From NCBI GenBank assembly GCA_022539475.1, contig VCMS01000361.1:1-64000 (forward strand): a DNA stretch of 64,000 bases, in the 5' to 3' direction. Shown in pieces: positions 23,202 through 32,784 of the stretch. The position numbers and the translations under genes are program-made. The notes under the pieces are model-generated. The model ran no database searches, was not told the DNA's origin, and worked only from the letters and a program-made list of their open reading frames with translations. This DNA is from Gracilaria domingensis. Lineage: Eukaryota; Rhodophyta; Florideophyceae; Gracilariales; Gracilariaceae. Position 1 is the stretch's first letter. Each line of letters begins with the position of its first letter.

Positions 23202-25524
23202 AGGCACGCAGCGTTGGTTCCTTGGCGTCGAAGAAATGAGTTACGGAGGTATTGGGAATCGATGGGTTGGAGTGCAAAGGAGCTGTGTTAGAAACGAATG
23301 AAGCAAGAACGAAGAGATAGGAAGAAGGTAACGCATCGAGCACATGTCTGGTAAGAAGCGGGAAGGGCAGGTTTGCGCGCGCGTTTGCTTTCGTTTCCGA
23401 GAATCGGAAGCTTGTCTCTTGTGCTCAAGACGTTCTTGTTCTGGACGGGGAAAATACTGGAGAATTTCAAAGTTTTCGTGGCTTTGAATTCAATTGCGGA
23501 GAGGAATTCAATGAAAGTAGAGCTTTTGTGTGGGAGCCGCAATCGCCTAGCACGTTCGTCTACGTCGTTCGAACGCAGTGAACAACGTCACGGAGATGGG
23601 GCTAAACGTGAGGTTTTGTGTGTGAATAAAAAGTGTTTTTGTATTTTCAGGAGATGCCCAGTAACAAAGCAAATGAGCAATAGTTTGTAGACGAGCACAT
23701 ATAATAATATAAAGCAAATAGCATTTATGTGAGAAGAAGACTTTGAAATCTCTTAAATACTCAAACATTGCGCAATTCATTATATATTTATCGGTTCGAT
23801 GTTTAGATCATCTCTGACCGCTCTAAACTGAGCGTCCATTTTTCGCTACCTTTTTGCGCGATACTTTTACTGGGAAAGTCTGCCTTTTGCTGTGAATTCT
23901 TCCCCAATTGACATTAAACGATTCCTGATTCTATTATAAAATTCTCCATCGGGGGCTCGGGGAATGGTTATAGTCGCCCGGGAAGGTTTTAATAATTATA
24001 GAACCCCGGGAGATGCGGGTGTTGGCGACGGAGCTCAAAAACTAATAATATGACTCGAGTTCGAACGTTTTAGGTAAGTGGGGTTGTGAGGACGGCCATG
24101 TCCAAGCACAATGCAAGTAAGCACAACTTCTTGCACGCAGTACACTCGACAAGAGATGTACTGTTCCCGGGTTGGGTGGGAGGGTGCTCCAAACCGCGGG
24201 CGTGGCGCCAGATGCTCTACCGATCGAGAGAAAATGATCAGATCTATCTTCTCTCGGGAGAAGATAGATCATGATCATTCCGGTGAAGAGCATCTTGCGC
24301 CGCGCCGCCTCTAGAATTTGCTCTGATAAATCAACTTCCGCGTGTTCTCGAAAAATTAGTTTTCACGTATTTGTGTTATTACAGTAGAACATTGTTGCCT
24401 TGACATAGGTTCGTTCCACGACTTTTGTAATTCGGTTCGTGTTTAAATTAAGACGTAGTGTCAGCCTAAAGTATGCACTATGTAGAGCACGATGTATCTT
24501 TTTCCGAGGAAAGATACCGCAAAAAGTACGCCGCATTTACTAAATTAAAGTTGTCATATCTTCTTTACTACACATGATATAGAGACCAAACGTAGCAACA
24601 AAATAGTTCTTTAGACTACAAAACGTTTCCGCAAAGTAAAATGTTAAACCAAACAATAGTTTTTCTATTTTGCAAGCATATTTGTACCACATATACCTTT
24701 TTAGAGAAGATATATCGTTAATTTCTTGCTCAAAAATAAACAAACTAATTGATGTTTAGAAAAAGAAATATGTCTCCTAGAAAGATTTGCTGAACTTCTG
24801 TGGTGCCCATAAAAGAAAGTTTAGAGAAGCAATGAGTTCATGAAGTTATATACAACCTAATCTAAGCAAAAAGCGGAAGTTCGTGCTTGAAAACTGGAAA
24901 AAAGAAAGAAAAGAAAGATCTTTTTCGTCAAACTAGAGCATACGTGGCCTTACCGATTGAGCAGTAAAGCAAACGTTGCTAGAACATGTTTTGAAATATA
25001 TTTGAAATTACAATTTTTAAAACATGTTCCAATAATGCTTTGCTTTTGTCCTCACGCACGTGGAGACGAGTTTCTACATTTCAATAAAGCCCTCGACCGC
25101 CGTCGACTCGCAACCAGCGACGAGCGGTCATCGTTCTTGATCACAGGTTATGAGCCTGCACCGACACTGCAAAACAATCATTTCCACTCGAGACCAGCGG
25201 GAGCACTACCGCAGTACTCGAGATATTTGGCTCGAACTCTGGCACAACGCCGTAATTTCCCATAAGGAGCAGCACGACTGTCGCAAATCAGGCAAGCAAC
25301 ACAACATGGAATCCTCTTTTTCCGCTCCACCTGAGCATGTCCTTATCACCCATCCCTCGTTGCGCTTCACGTAAAAACGTATTGAACTGATAACATCAAA
25401 ATACCATCAATGGATCCAAAACCTACGAGACACTGTCATTGAACATGACTTAAAAAAACTCCACGACACCAACTTCATAACAGAAACCACAAATAACAAA
25501 AAGACCTTCTCCAGCTTTCGTCGA
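23202..25524. other. Spacer without a recognised gene
   Basis: No convincing coding frame. It includes a 98-bp imperfect inverted repeat at 24,204-24,301. The stretch 24,350-25,060 is AT-rich. From about 25,060 the plus strand turns rich in A and C and leads into the gag-like frame. Confidence 0.45.
24204..24301. repeat. 98-bp imperfect hairpin with tRNA-like A-box words
   Basis: The core is a perfect 13-bp stem (24,241-24,253 with 24,258-24,270) closing a TCGG tetraloop. An 8-bp stem follows outside one bulged A, then a gap, then a 14-bp outer stem with one mismatch (around 24,206-24,219 with 24,287-24,300). On the minus strand the left arm contains TCGGTAGAGCATCTGG, close to a tRNA D-arm/A-box. 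No tRNA cloverleaf can be drawn. It could be a folded SINE relic, a foldback element or a structured RNA. Confidence 0.55.
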
Positions 25525-26406
25525 ATGATAACCAAGAGCATCACGCCAAATGTTGTCAACCTCATATCCGATCCTACAATCTTCACAAAATCTCAAGCAA
25601 AAATAGTCGAAAGCATATCAAACATTTTCACCATCAAAAACAAAAAAAAACGCTTTCTCCCTCATGAACAAAGCATTACATCTCTCCGAAAACGAAACAA
25701 TCTCCGAGTACAGTGCAAAACATTTCGCCACTCGCAAGAAACAAATCCTATCAACACACCTGGAGTACAGTCGGAAGCATTCATCGTAAATTTCATACTG
25801 CAAAATCTCACTGCTGATCAACGCTTTGGCACACAAGCAAGCAATATGCTGCTCAACGCCCGCCCCAATACAATCAATGAATGCCAAATCAAACTCGAGA
25901 AATATGAACGCCTCATCCAGCGCCAATCCACAGCCTCAATCCCGTCCTACTCGTCAGCCTCCCGCCCTTCAACCCACCGTCTACGCGGTCGAGGTCGTGG
26001 CCGAGGTCGTGTTCGCAATTTCTATTGCCGTAATCAAGACAACCAAGTCCGGAACATGCTGTCTGAATCTCAGCCAAGCTTGAAGAGCTTCAAGCAGAAT
26101 CCAAGACCAAGAAATCTCGTGGCCAACTATCGCCTCAACACTTTTCCAATTCGAGCCAGTGCTATGGCCCTCAACTCGCAAACATCCACCCAAGCTTTTC
26201 CCACGCGACCCAGTTTATCCGGTCTTCCTGCACCGGACCCACCCTCCCGCCGTCAGCATTATTCTACTCCGCCTTTCTCAAAGCGAAACAACCCTCCAAA
26301 GCATCAATCGCTCTCTCGGCACACCTTTGAACCAAATCAGTTGAGCACTTTATCACATCACCGCAGTCTACAGAAATGGCATCTAATCTTAAACCACATT
26401 CTGTAG
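25525..26406 (+). pseudogene. Gag-like frame of an old retroelement
   Basis: A 293-codon frame, rich in Gln, Ser, Asn and Arg. Residues 80-135 (FIVNFILQNLTADQRFG ... TINECQIKLEKYERLIQRQ) resemble the helical gag core of Ty1/copia-like or Ty3-like elements. An Arg-Gly run (RLRGRGRGRGRVRNFYCR) sits where a nucleic-acid-binding tail is expected, but no CCHC knuckle is present. No pol follows. Treat as a fossil; the assignment is tentative. Confidence 0.35.
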
Positions 26407-26910
26407 AGCAAAACGGCTTCTGTGGAGATACACCGAGGAGTTTTTCATAGTTTGTTGATCCGTTACCGGCTTCCACACCTCATGTTATGAAAGGCTACTG
26501 TAGTAGCGGCCCTTTTTTGGGGTATGCCTAGGAAGGGTAGTGTTTCTGCACACGTGTGCTGAGTTGGCCCGATGCCGAGAGCGCCGTGGCAAGCCCACCA
26601 CGGTTTCACACCTGTAGGATGTTGGCCGGCAGCGCCGGATAGTTAGATATTTCTAGTTGATATTCTCAAATGCCCTATATGGTTAGCGGCACTTGCGCCC
26701 ACTGCTCGGGAAGTAAACATCTACGAGGCTTCTGGTTCTGACTAACTTGCCGCTTGTGAACGGTCTTCGTCCCTAATCAGGCAAGCCACCACAAGTTCGG
26801 GTTATTCATCCGACTTCTACCACTGAGAAGTTCTAGACCGTCGTGACGGCATCTTTTCTGTTATTTTATTGTTATTATTTCCCTCACACGGCTTCTATCG
26901 CTCTGCCCTG

Positions 26911-26988
26911 CTATGCATGTCAACCCACATTGTCTGGGAATATTTCCTGTTATGCATGTCAACCCATATTGTTTGGGAATATTTCTCG
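26911..26988 (+). repeat. 39-bp tandem duplication in the putative LTR
   Basis: Two adjacent 39-bp units (26,911-26,949 and 26,950-26,988), each containing TATGCATGTCAACCCA and a TTTGGGAATATTT-like word, differ at about five positions. They sit upstream of gag, where enhancer repeats of LTR elements often lie. Confidence 0.7.
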
Positions 26989-27497
26989 ATCTCGCGAGTC
27001 AGTGCACCGCTGTGCGGCTTGTTGGTTGCCCGTTTTGCCCAACACCGTTGGTTTCGATATCTCTACTTCTGTGACTCGCCGCAACTATCCTGATTCCATG
27101 CCGATTCTACCCACCCCAACCTCCGGCTGCACGCCCAGAACCGGGCTGCCCGGATTTATACCCGGCCTGTGTCAGCCCTACCGGTGGGTTCTACCACTGA
27201 CCCTACCCTTATAGGGAGCGGGGCTCGAAGACCCTGTAGGTGCGCTTTCCGCGACGCTCTTTTGTTTGCCCACTCGTGGGATTGCACCACAAACTGGTCT
27301 CCCGACTTAGAATCGGCTTTATTGGCCAACATTTGTTGGAGTTGGTTCGTTTGTTTGGAGCCCAGATAGTTGGTAATATCCGTTCTTACGGTTCTTTCTA
27401 TGTCCGTTTTCGGAAGTTGTTTTGGTTGCCAATTGGCCGACTGTGTCGGTGAACGATATCGTCCCGTCCCAGGAGTGGCGCGCCACGTGCCGCTTCT

Positions 27498-30400
27498 GTG
27501 CCCGGCTCGTCCGGCTTGCCGGCAAGTCTGCTTCCGCTGCCGAAGGACACCCTCGAGGTCCCCGGTAATGGCGCTCCGAAACCGGCTTCCCGGGGCCTCC
27601 GTTCTGATAACGGGACCACACCCACTCGTGGACCAACTGAAACCGCACCTGCGGCTGATTCCGCCGCAGCGGTTGACGTTATGTTGTCGCGGTCCGACGA
27701 GTACACCCTCCGTGAATTAGAGGCTCAGGTTCGCATCCTGCAGAACTCCCAAGTGGGCCTCATCCGGAATATTACGAAACTCCGGCAACGGCTCGATGAA
27801 GCCGGTGTCCGGGATGTTTCGAGCAACGTCCGTGTTTTACGGTCTGATGTCAACCAGATTATGGAACACCGACAGGTGTCAGCTGCCCTGCACGAGCAGG
27901 CTTCTGCACGCCTGGACCGGCTGGCTATCCGTCTGGAGACGATCGAGCAAATCATCGTATCTGATGCTGTTGCGCCGGGAGCCCCGGTTTCTGAGGGCTC
28001 TCAGCACTCGCGCCGTTCCCGGGATCGTCCGAAAAGGAAGAAGGTCAAGGTTGAGTCTGACTCGTCTTCTTCGTTCTCTTCAGAAGAGGAAGCCTAAAAT
28101 GTGGGATCTTCATCCGACTCGTCGGACAGCGAGAACGATCGCTCTCGCCAGCGTGCTTCCCGTTCGTGGGCTACTGAAGCCACTTCTGGTGTTGCACGAG
28201 GCCGTACGAAAGGACGGAGATACCTTGGCTTGAAGGAACTGAAGCAGAAAAACCTACTGTATCGGAAGCTGCTATCGTACCGATATTATCGGCTTGATGA
28301 CACGACGCCACAGAGAACCCCACGTGGGACTGGCAAGGTGTGGAATCATCTCCGACAAACGGAGCTCACGCTAAAGCCCCACAAGTTCTCTGGTGAAGAT
28401 CCAATTCTTGTCTTGGATTTTCTTGGCCGCTTCGTGGCGGAAGCCGATGTACTTCAGATGAGTGAGGCACAGGCCTACATTGCGCTGCCGTACTTTTTGA
28501 CGGGCGCACCCGAAGATCAATTCAATTCGGTCCGTGGGTCATCTCGCGCCTCCGAAGGAAAAGTTACACGCTGGCCGGAAGCGGTACAATATCTTCTGCG
28601 CTCTTACGCGACAGGAAATGCGATACAGGGTGCTATACTCGCGCTGCGAGAAACGAAGGAAGGAGCCGATGAGTCGGAAACCGTTTATTCTACCCGCCTC
28701 AACAAGGCTTTCCACAGATGTGGCAATGTGTTCTCCGCAGCTGAGCGGTGTACGATGTTTGTTGATGGACAGGACCGATCAATTCGGACGTTGGTAGCCC
28801 GTTATCGGGAGAACAAACACCGGATTACCTATGTGGAACTCGTACAATTTGCCCAAGCTGAGAGAGATGCAGCTCGCGCACGCGCTGGTATCAAGACTTG
28901 CACGCGCCGCCTCCTTCATGTAGAAGGCCGGGACTCTTCTTAGCCTCTATTGCGAGGTTCGGTTCAAGAGGGTTATGACAACCTACACCTGTTACAGGCT
29001 GATAGTTCAATGCCGACTACGGAGTTGCCGTCAACGACGGAGCCGTCTACTGTTGACGTAGACCCCGCTCTGTACACCGGTCAGCACGTTCCGCCGTTGC
29101 ACGTGCCACACGCTGGTAGATATCGCAGTCAACGCCCTGGTTGGAGGGATCCCTATCCCCCAAGACAAGAGCGGCGTCAGCCGAATCCCGATCTCCTCCG
29201 GCACCTTATTTGCTACACCTGTTACAGGCATGGACACATCGCTCCGAATTGCTTAATGCCCATACGGGATATGGCGAAGATCGTGCCTCAATATGAGTCG
29301 TTGACGCCCGCCGAACGGGAACGTGTTCCCGACAAATCGTACTTTCGTGCGAAGGCAGAGACTCAGCCTGGAAACCAGGAAACGGTGCCATCGAATGGTG
29401 GAGCTGTAGGGGCCCCTGCGGAATCGAAACCCCCGCAGACTGGCGGCGAAGCTCAGAAAAACTGAGCACGGGAGCCTACAGCAATGGAGAGGCGCCCCCA
29501 GCGACGGGGTCTAGCGCGCCTAAGGTTGAGAAGCCTCGCTCCCCGGTCAAAATCCTGTCGAGGAGATGGCCACCACAGACGTGGACTCTGAGCACCTTGG
29601 TGTCTTGCGTCGCCCGTGGATACGGTCTAAGAATAGCCGGTCCCCGGATAGAGTCCTGGTCATGGCGAAACGTAACTACAAAGTGTACGCCCACCTAGGT
29701 GTTTCCGACCAGTATATGGTTCGGCAGTTGTCCGTACTCGATACAGGAGCTGAACCAAGATTTTTGGTTGAGTCTATGATTCCGCCGCACTTGCGGTCTC
29801 GCGTTCGTGCGGCGCCGCATACCCAGAGAGGTGAATTGATGTCCGGATGATATCCCTCAGATAACCCATATTAGAATTACGAAACCTGAAGATGTCCCTT
29901 TGATGTCCTTAAGATGTCCATATGATATACGTAAATGATGCGCAGATGATGCATGAATTATATCCAAATGATAACCACCGGATACGCATATGATGCACGA
30001 AGAGATGTCCATTGGATTTTTTGATGTACAAATGATGCACAGCGGATTTCCGGACATCCATGGGACATATCTTCGTGCATCATATGAATATCTTCCGAAT
30101 AGTTTGTGTACATCCAAAGAACATGTAAAGGGCATCAACTAGGCGCATCCAACGGGGTCCCGCGGCATATCATTCGGAAATCCTGGATGCGGGGAAGATA
30201 TCCAACTGATGCCTCATAGATGTCTCAAGTTTTTATCCGATGGACATCCATTGCGCATCACTTTATCTCACAGGGATATTGATATCGCGGATGCAAATAA
30301 TCCGCCACTCCCTACAGTGGGAGTGATAGACCTGCTTGTCAGGCTTGGCCACTACTGAAGCTCGATTTCCTGGTTTGCCAGCAGCTCGCTGCGCCGGTCA

Positions 30401-30665
30401 TACTCGGATGTGACTTCTGTGACCGTTTCGTCGAATCAATTCGACCGCGGCAAAGAACCATCGAAATGGAGGATGGGACCATTGTACCGATCGTTCGGCC
30501 TCCCCTTCGACGGGCTTTGAAGAAGCAAGTGCCCTTGCCTGCTGAGCAGGAGCCTGCCGCTGATGAACGGAAATCTATGAAGCTCCGAGTTGCTCGGTCT
30601 ATTTGCATCCCGCCCGAATCGCAGGTCTGGGCTACTGTAACATCTCCACAATGTCGTCTGTCTCT
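27498..30665 (+). pseudogene. Gag-protease remains of the Ty3-like fossil
   Basis: The gag portion opens with a coiled-coil stretch (LRELEAQVRILQNSQVGLIR). An acidic Ser run, a helical capsid-like core (LTLKPHKFSGEDPILVLDFL ... APEDQFNSVRG ... YSTRLNKAFHRCGN) and a CCHC knuckle (CYTCYRHGHIAPNC, about 29,210) follow. A retropepsin active site VLDTGAEPRF lies near 29,740, and the protease continues after the inserted foldback element (LDFLVCQQLAAPVILGCDFC, about 30,360). Broken in several places; age unknown, but clearly older than the 1-12,201 pair. Confidence 0.6.
29840..30295. mobile_element. Foldback/MITE-like element inside the retroelement protease
   Basis: A 456-bp non-coding block interrupts the retroelement. 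Its ends read TGTCCGGATGATATCCCT on the left and, in reverse complement, TGCATCCGCGATATCAATAT on the right, continuing to a shared AGATAA: an imperfect terminal inverted repeat. Inside, the words GATGTCC, GATGCAC and GATATCC recur in direct form on the left and inverted on the right. A 24-bp arm (29,987-30,010) pairs with 30,063-30,086 with one mismatch. No clear target duplication is seen. It is a non-autonomous DNA element of unknown family. Confidence 0.65.
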
Positions 30666-31131
30666 TGCAGATGCTAGTTTTTGGCGAGGGTCGTCCAGTA
30701 AATTTTTTGAAAAAATATCGACATCAATTATTTCAAAATTTGAAGATAATTGCTTGGGTCGTCCAGAATCGCTGTGCAGTAAATACTGGTGGGTTTTCCA
30801 CTCGTGCTAGTTCTTTAGTCGAGGGCTACCTGAACGGTATTTCGCGAAGTCTAGGTTCAGTTTCCATTAAGGTGCACATTACACGATACCTTCTGCGGAA
30901 TGATACCCTGCAACGCATGGAATACTGTTGCTAGTACAGATGATGTCCATTATGAAATCATATTGTATTACTCGTATCTATTCTTCTATCGACCGCTTTT
31001 GCTAACCACTACTTCGCTATATTACATGTACCATTTCCCCATGATGAAGCGGGTGTAGGCGCAATCTGCAGCAGATGCCGCAGACTGCACCTCCACCAAA
31101 GTGCGTTATCGGTAGAACAAATACGCACTCC
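30666..31131. other. Spacer without a recognised gene
   Basis: AT-rich DNA following the truncated retroelement. A 270-base frame at 30,665-30,934 has no feature I recognise. Confidence 0.4.
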
Positions 31132-31164
31132 GAGAGGATGAGGCGCGAAGCCCCTCATCCTCTC
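31132..31164. repeat. Perfect 12-bp hairpin (first of a pair)
   Basis: GAGAGGATGAGG (31,132-31,143) pairs exactly with 31,153-31,164 across a 9-base loop. It lies 10 bp before a second perfect hairpin. Confidence 0.7.
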
Positions 31165-31174
31165 CGTTCCTCAT

Positions 31175-31208
31175 GTAGGGAACCATGCCCAGATGCATGG
31201 TTCCCTAC
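31175..31208. repeat. Perfect 14-bp hairpin (second of a pair)
   Basis: GTAGGGAACCATGC (31,175-31,188) pairs exactly with 31,195-31,208 across a 6-base loop. Twin hairpins this close suggest an RNA processing or termination structure, or ends of a small mobile element. Confidence 0.7.
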
Positions 31209-31258
31209 TTGAAGAACCTGCACCTGCAACTCGTGAGCTACGTCCGCATCAAAAGTCA

Positions 31259-31978
31259 TTTACCTGTGTACGCAAGCAGAAAGTATCCATAAGTTAGTCA
31301 ATGATCCGTTGGATACATTTGAAATGCGATGGAACGTACCATTGATAAAACAAAACAGAAACGTTGCTCTAGAAAAGTCGAGGGACCTAGTAACTCGCAA
31401 AAGGAAGAAGAAGCAGGAAAGGGATCGGTTAGATTACCAGCCCACCATCATCGTAAAGCGCGAAAGGTGTCGAAGCGAGAACTCACAAGCAAGGACACCA
31501 AGAATGCCCATGCAGCAAACATACCGCAAGATGCGATAAACGAAAGAGCAGCCTATGTCCCGACCAAGCACCAGAATCGCCTATCCCGAACAGTCAGACA
31601 TCGATCTTGAGAGACGAAATGAAATTGGTCGTTTACCTGTATACGCAAGCAGAAAGTATCCATAAGTCAGTCAATGCTCCGTTGGATACATTTGAAATGC
31701 GATGGAACGTACAATTGATAAAGCAAAACAGAAACGTTGCGCTAGAAAATTCAAGGGACCTAGTAACTCTCAAAAGAAAGAATAAGAAGGAAAGGGATCG
31801 GTTAGATTACCAGCAATCCATTCATCATAAACCGCGAAAGGTCTCGAAGCGAGAACTCACAAGCAACGACACTGAGAATGCCCATGCAGCAAAAATACCC
31901 CAAGATGCGATAAACCAGAGAGCAGCCTATGTCCCAACCAAACCAGAATCGTCTATCCTGAACACTCAGAGATCCAAG
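31259..31978. repeat. 373-bp tandem duplication
   Basis: Unit 1 (31,259-31,631) and unit 2 (31,632 to about 31,978) align with a constant offset of 373 bp, from TTTACCTG through the words for IPQDAIN and AAYVPTK. They differ by scattered substitutions and a few small indels. The unit is coding-like: the same peptide can be read from both copies, though with a frame change in unit 1. Confidence 0.75.
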
Positions 31979-32014
31979 ATCGCCAAGAAACCAACTTGGT
32001 TTGTTGCGCAATAG
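31619..32014 (+). CDS. Hypothetical basic protein in the second tandem unit
   Basis: A 131-codon frame from the ATG at 31,619. It is rich in Lys, Arg, Glu and Gln (RDLVTLKRKNKKERDRLDYQ, RKVSKRELTSNDTENAHAAK) and probably helical and nucleic-acid-binding in character. The homologous stretch in unit 1 is split between two frames, which suggests decay of that copy, or that neither is a gene. No family is recognised. Confidence 0.3.
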   Translation: MKLVVYLYTQAESIHKSVNAPLDTFEMRWNVQLIKQNRNVALENSRDLVTLKRKNKKERDRLDYQQSIHHKPRKVSKRELTSNDTENAHAAKIPQDAINQRAAYVPTKPESSILNTQRSKIAKKPTWFVAQ

Positions 32015-32087
32015 GCTCTAGCTTCTCGCGTCTTGCACTACTTTTGAAAAGTAGCGCAAGAGGCGAAACTAGAGCCTATACTGCAAC
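32003..32087. repeat. Long imperfect hairpin after the tandem duplication
   Basis: ATAGGCTCTAG (32,011-32,021) pairs exactly with 32,069-32,079. Inside are a partly paired TCTTGC/GCAAGA segment and an 8-bp CTACTTTT/AAAAGTAG stem with almost no loop. Outside, GTTGC pairs with GCAAC. The whole is one 85-base stem-loop overlapping the stop of the preceding frame. Confidence 0.65.
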
Positions 32088-32341
32088 GAAATGAGCCATT
32101 GTTCGCCTACTTACAGTCGTCGCTTTGGGTTACCGGGTTCCCGTTTTCACCCTTCAACTCGTTCTATATCTTGAATAAATAGAAGAAGTTGAAGGTGATT
32201 AGCTTATTTCCTGCCGTTTACATGTCCCAGAGCGCGAAGAAACGCGGTGAGGATTGGTTAGTTTAGAGCAAAGATACGTGGAAGGATATGGATAAACGTA
32301 CGAATAGACTGCACGGAATACATCCGTAAGATACGGATGAC

Positions 32342-32414
32342 TCCGTCCTACTTTTTTCCGCCCTCTACTTCAAGGAGCCTCCATAAAGTAGAGGGAGGAA
32401 AAAAGAAGGTCGGA
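32342..32414. repeat. 29-bp-stem hairpin
   Basis: The arms 32,342-32,370 and 32,386-32,414 are complementary with three mismatches over 29 bp around a 15-base spacer. Each arm contains a run of six T or A. It lies 370 bp upstream of the Plavaka-type transposase start and could be a foldback element or part of that element's subterminal region. A short CGG run follows at about 32,485. Confidence 0.65.
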
Positions 32415-32784
32415 GCGGAGTATAACGCGAGGATGTGGATGGCACGGATCACGACGGTAACGGAAGGTCGGACGTCGGAGGCGCGGCGGCGGCGGCGGAG
32501 GGAAGAGATTTATTTTTCTGTGCGAGATTGGACCGGTGTACAGCGTACAACGTTGGAAAACCACAGGTTTATAACCAGTGGTAGATAATACGAGAAGTAC
32601 ACCCTTGTGTTGAGGTCGACGTGTACCTACGTTTCTCTTTGAACGAAAGCACGTGATTTAAACTCAAAATATATTCTCCGTTCTCAGCATGACGTCGGTC
32701 TTGACTGTCGCTTGACCTCCTTCTCCCTTCGGACGACCTTCTCTTGCAGTCTTTATCGTCGTTTCTCGTTCATTTCTTCTTCCC

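Larger units (their letters stand above)
26499..30665 (+). mobile_element. Ty3/gypsy-like element, 3'-truncated fossil
   Basis: The region holds a probable 5' LTR and leader (about 26,499-27,490), gag (about 27,498-29,465) with one CCHC knuckle, and an aspartic protease, all on the plus strand. Reverse transcriptase and everything after it are missing; recognisable sequence ends near 30,665. A 456-bp foldback element is inserted in the protease region. The element is broken in about three or four places besides the insertion. The left edge is a guess (a TG before a GC-rich run), because no second LTR exists to compare. Confidence 0.65.

Noticed and set aside
24204-24301. tRNA gene on the minus strand
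   Set aside because: The D-arm-like words are good, but no acceptor stem, anticodon stem or T-arm can be paired at normal spacing.
32470-32500. CGG triplet repeat as a functional expansion
   Set aside because: Only four or five units; common in GC-rich DNA.
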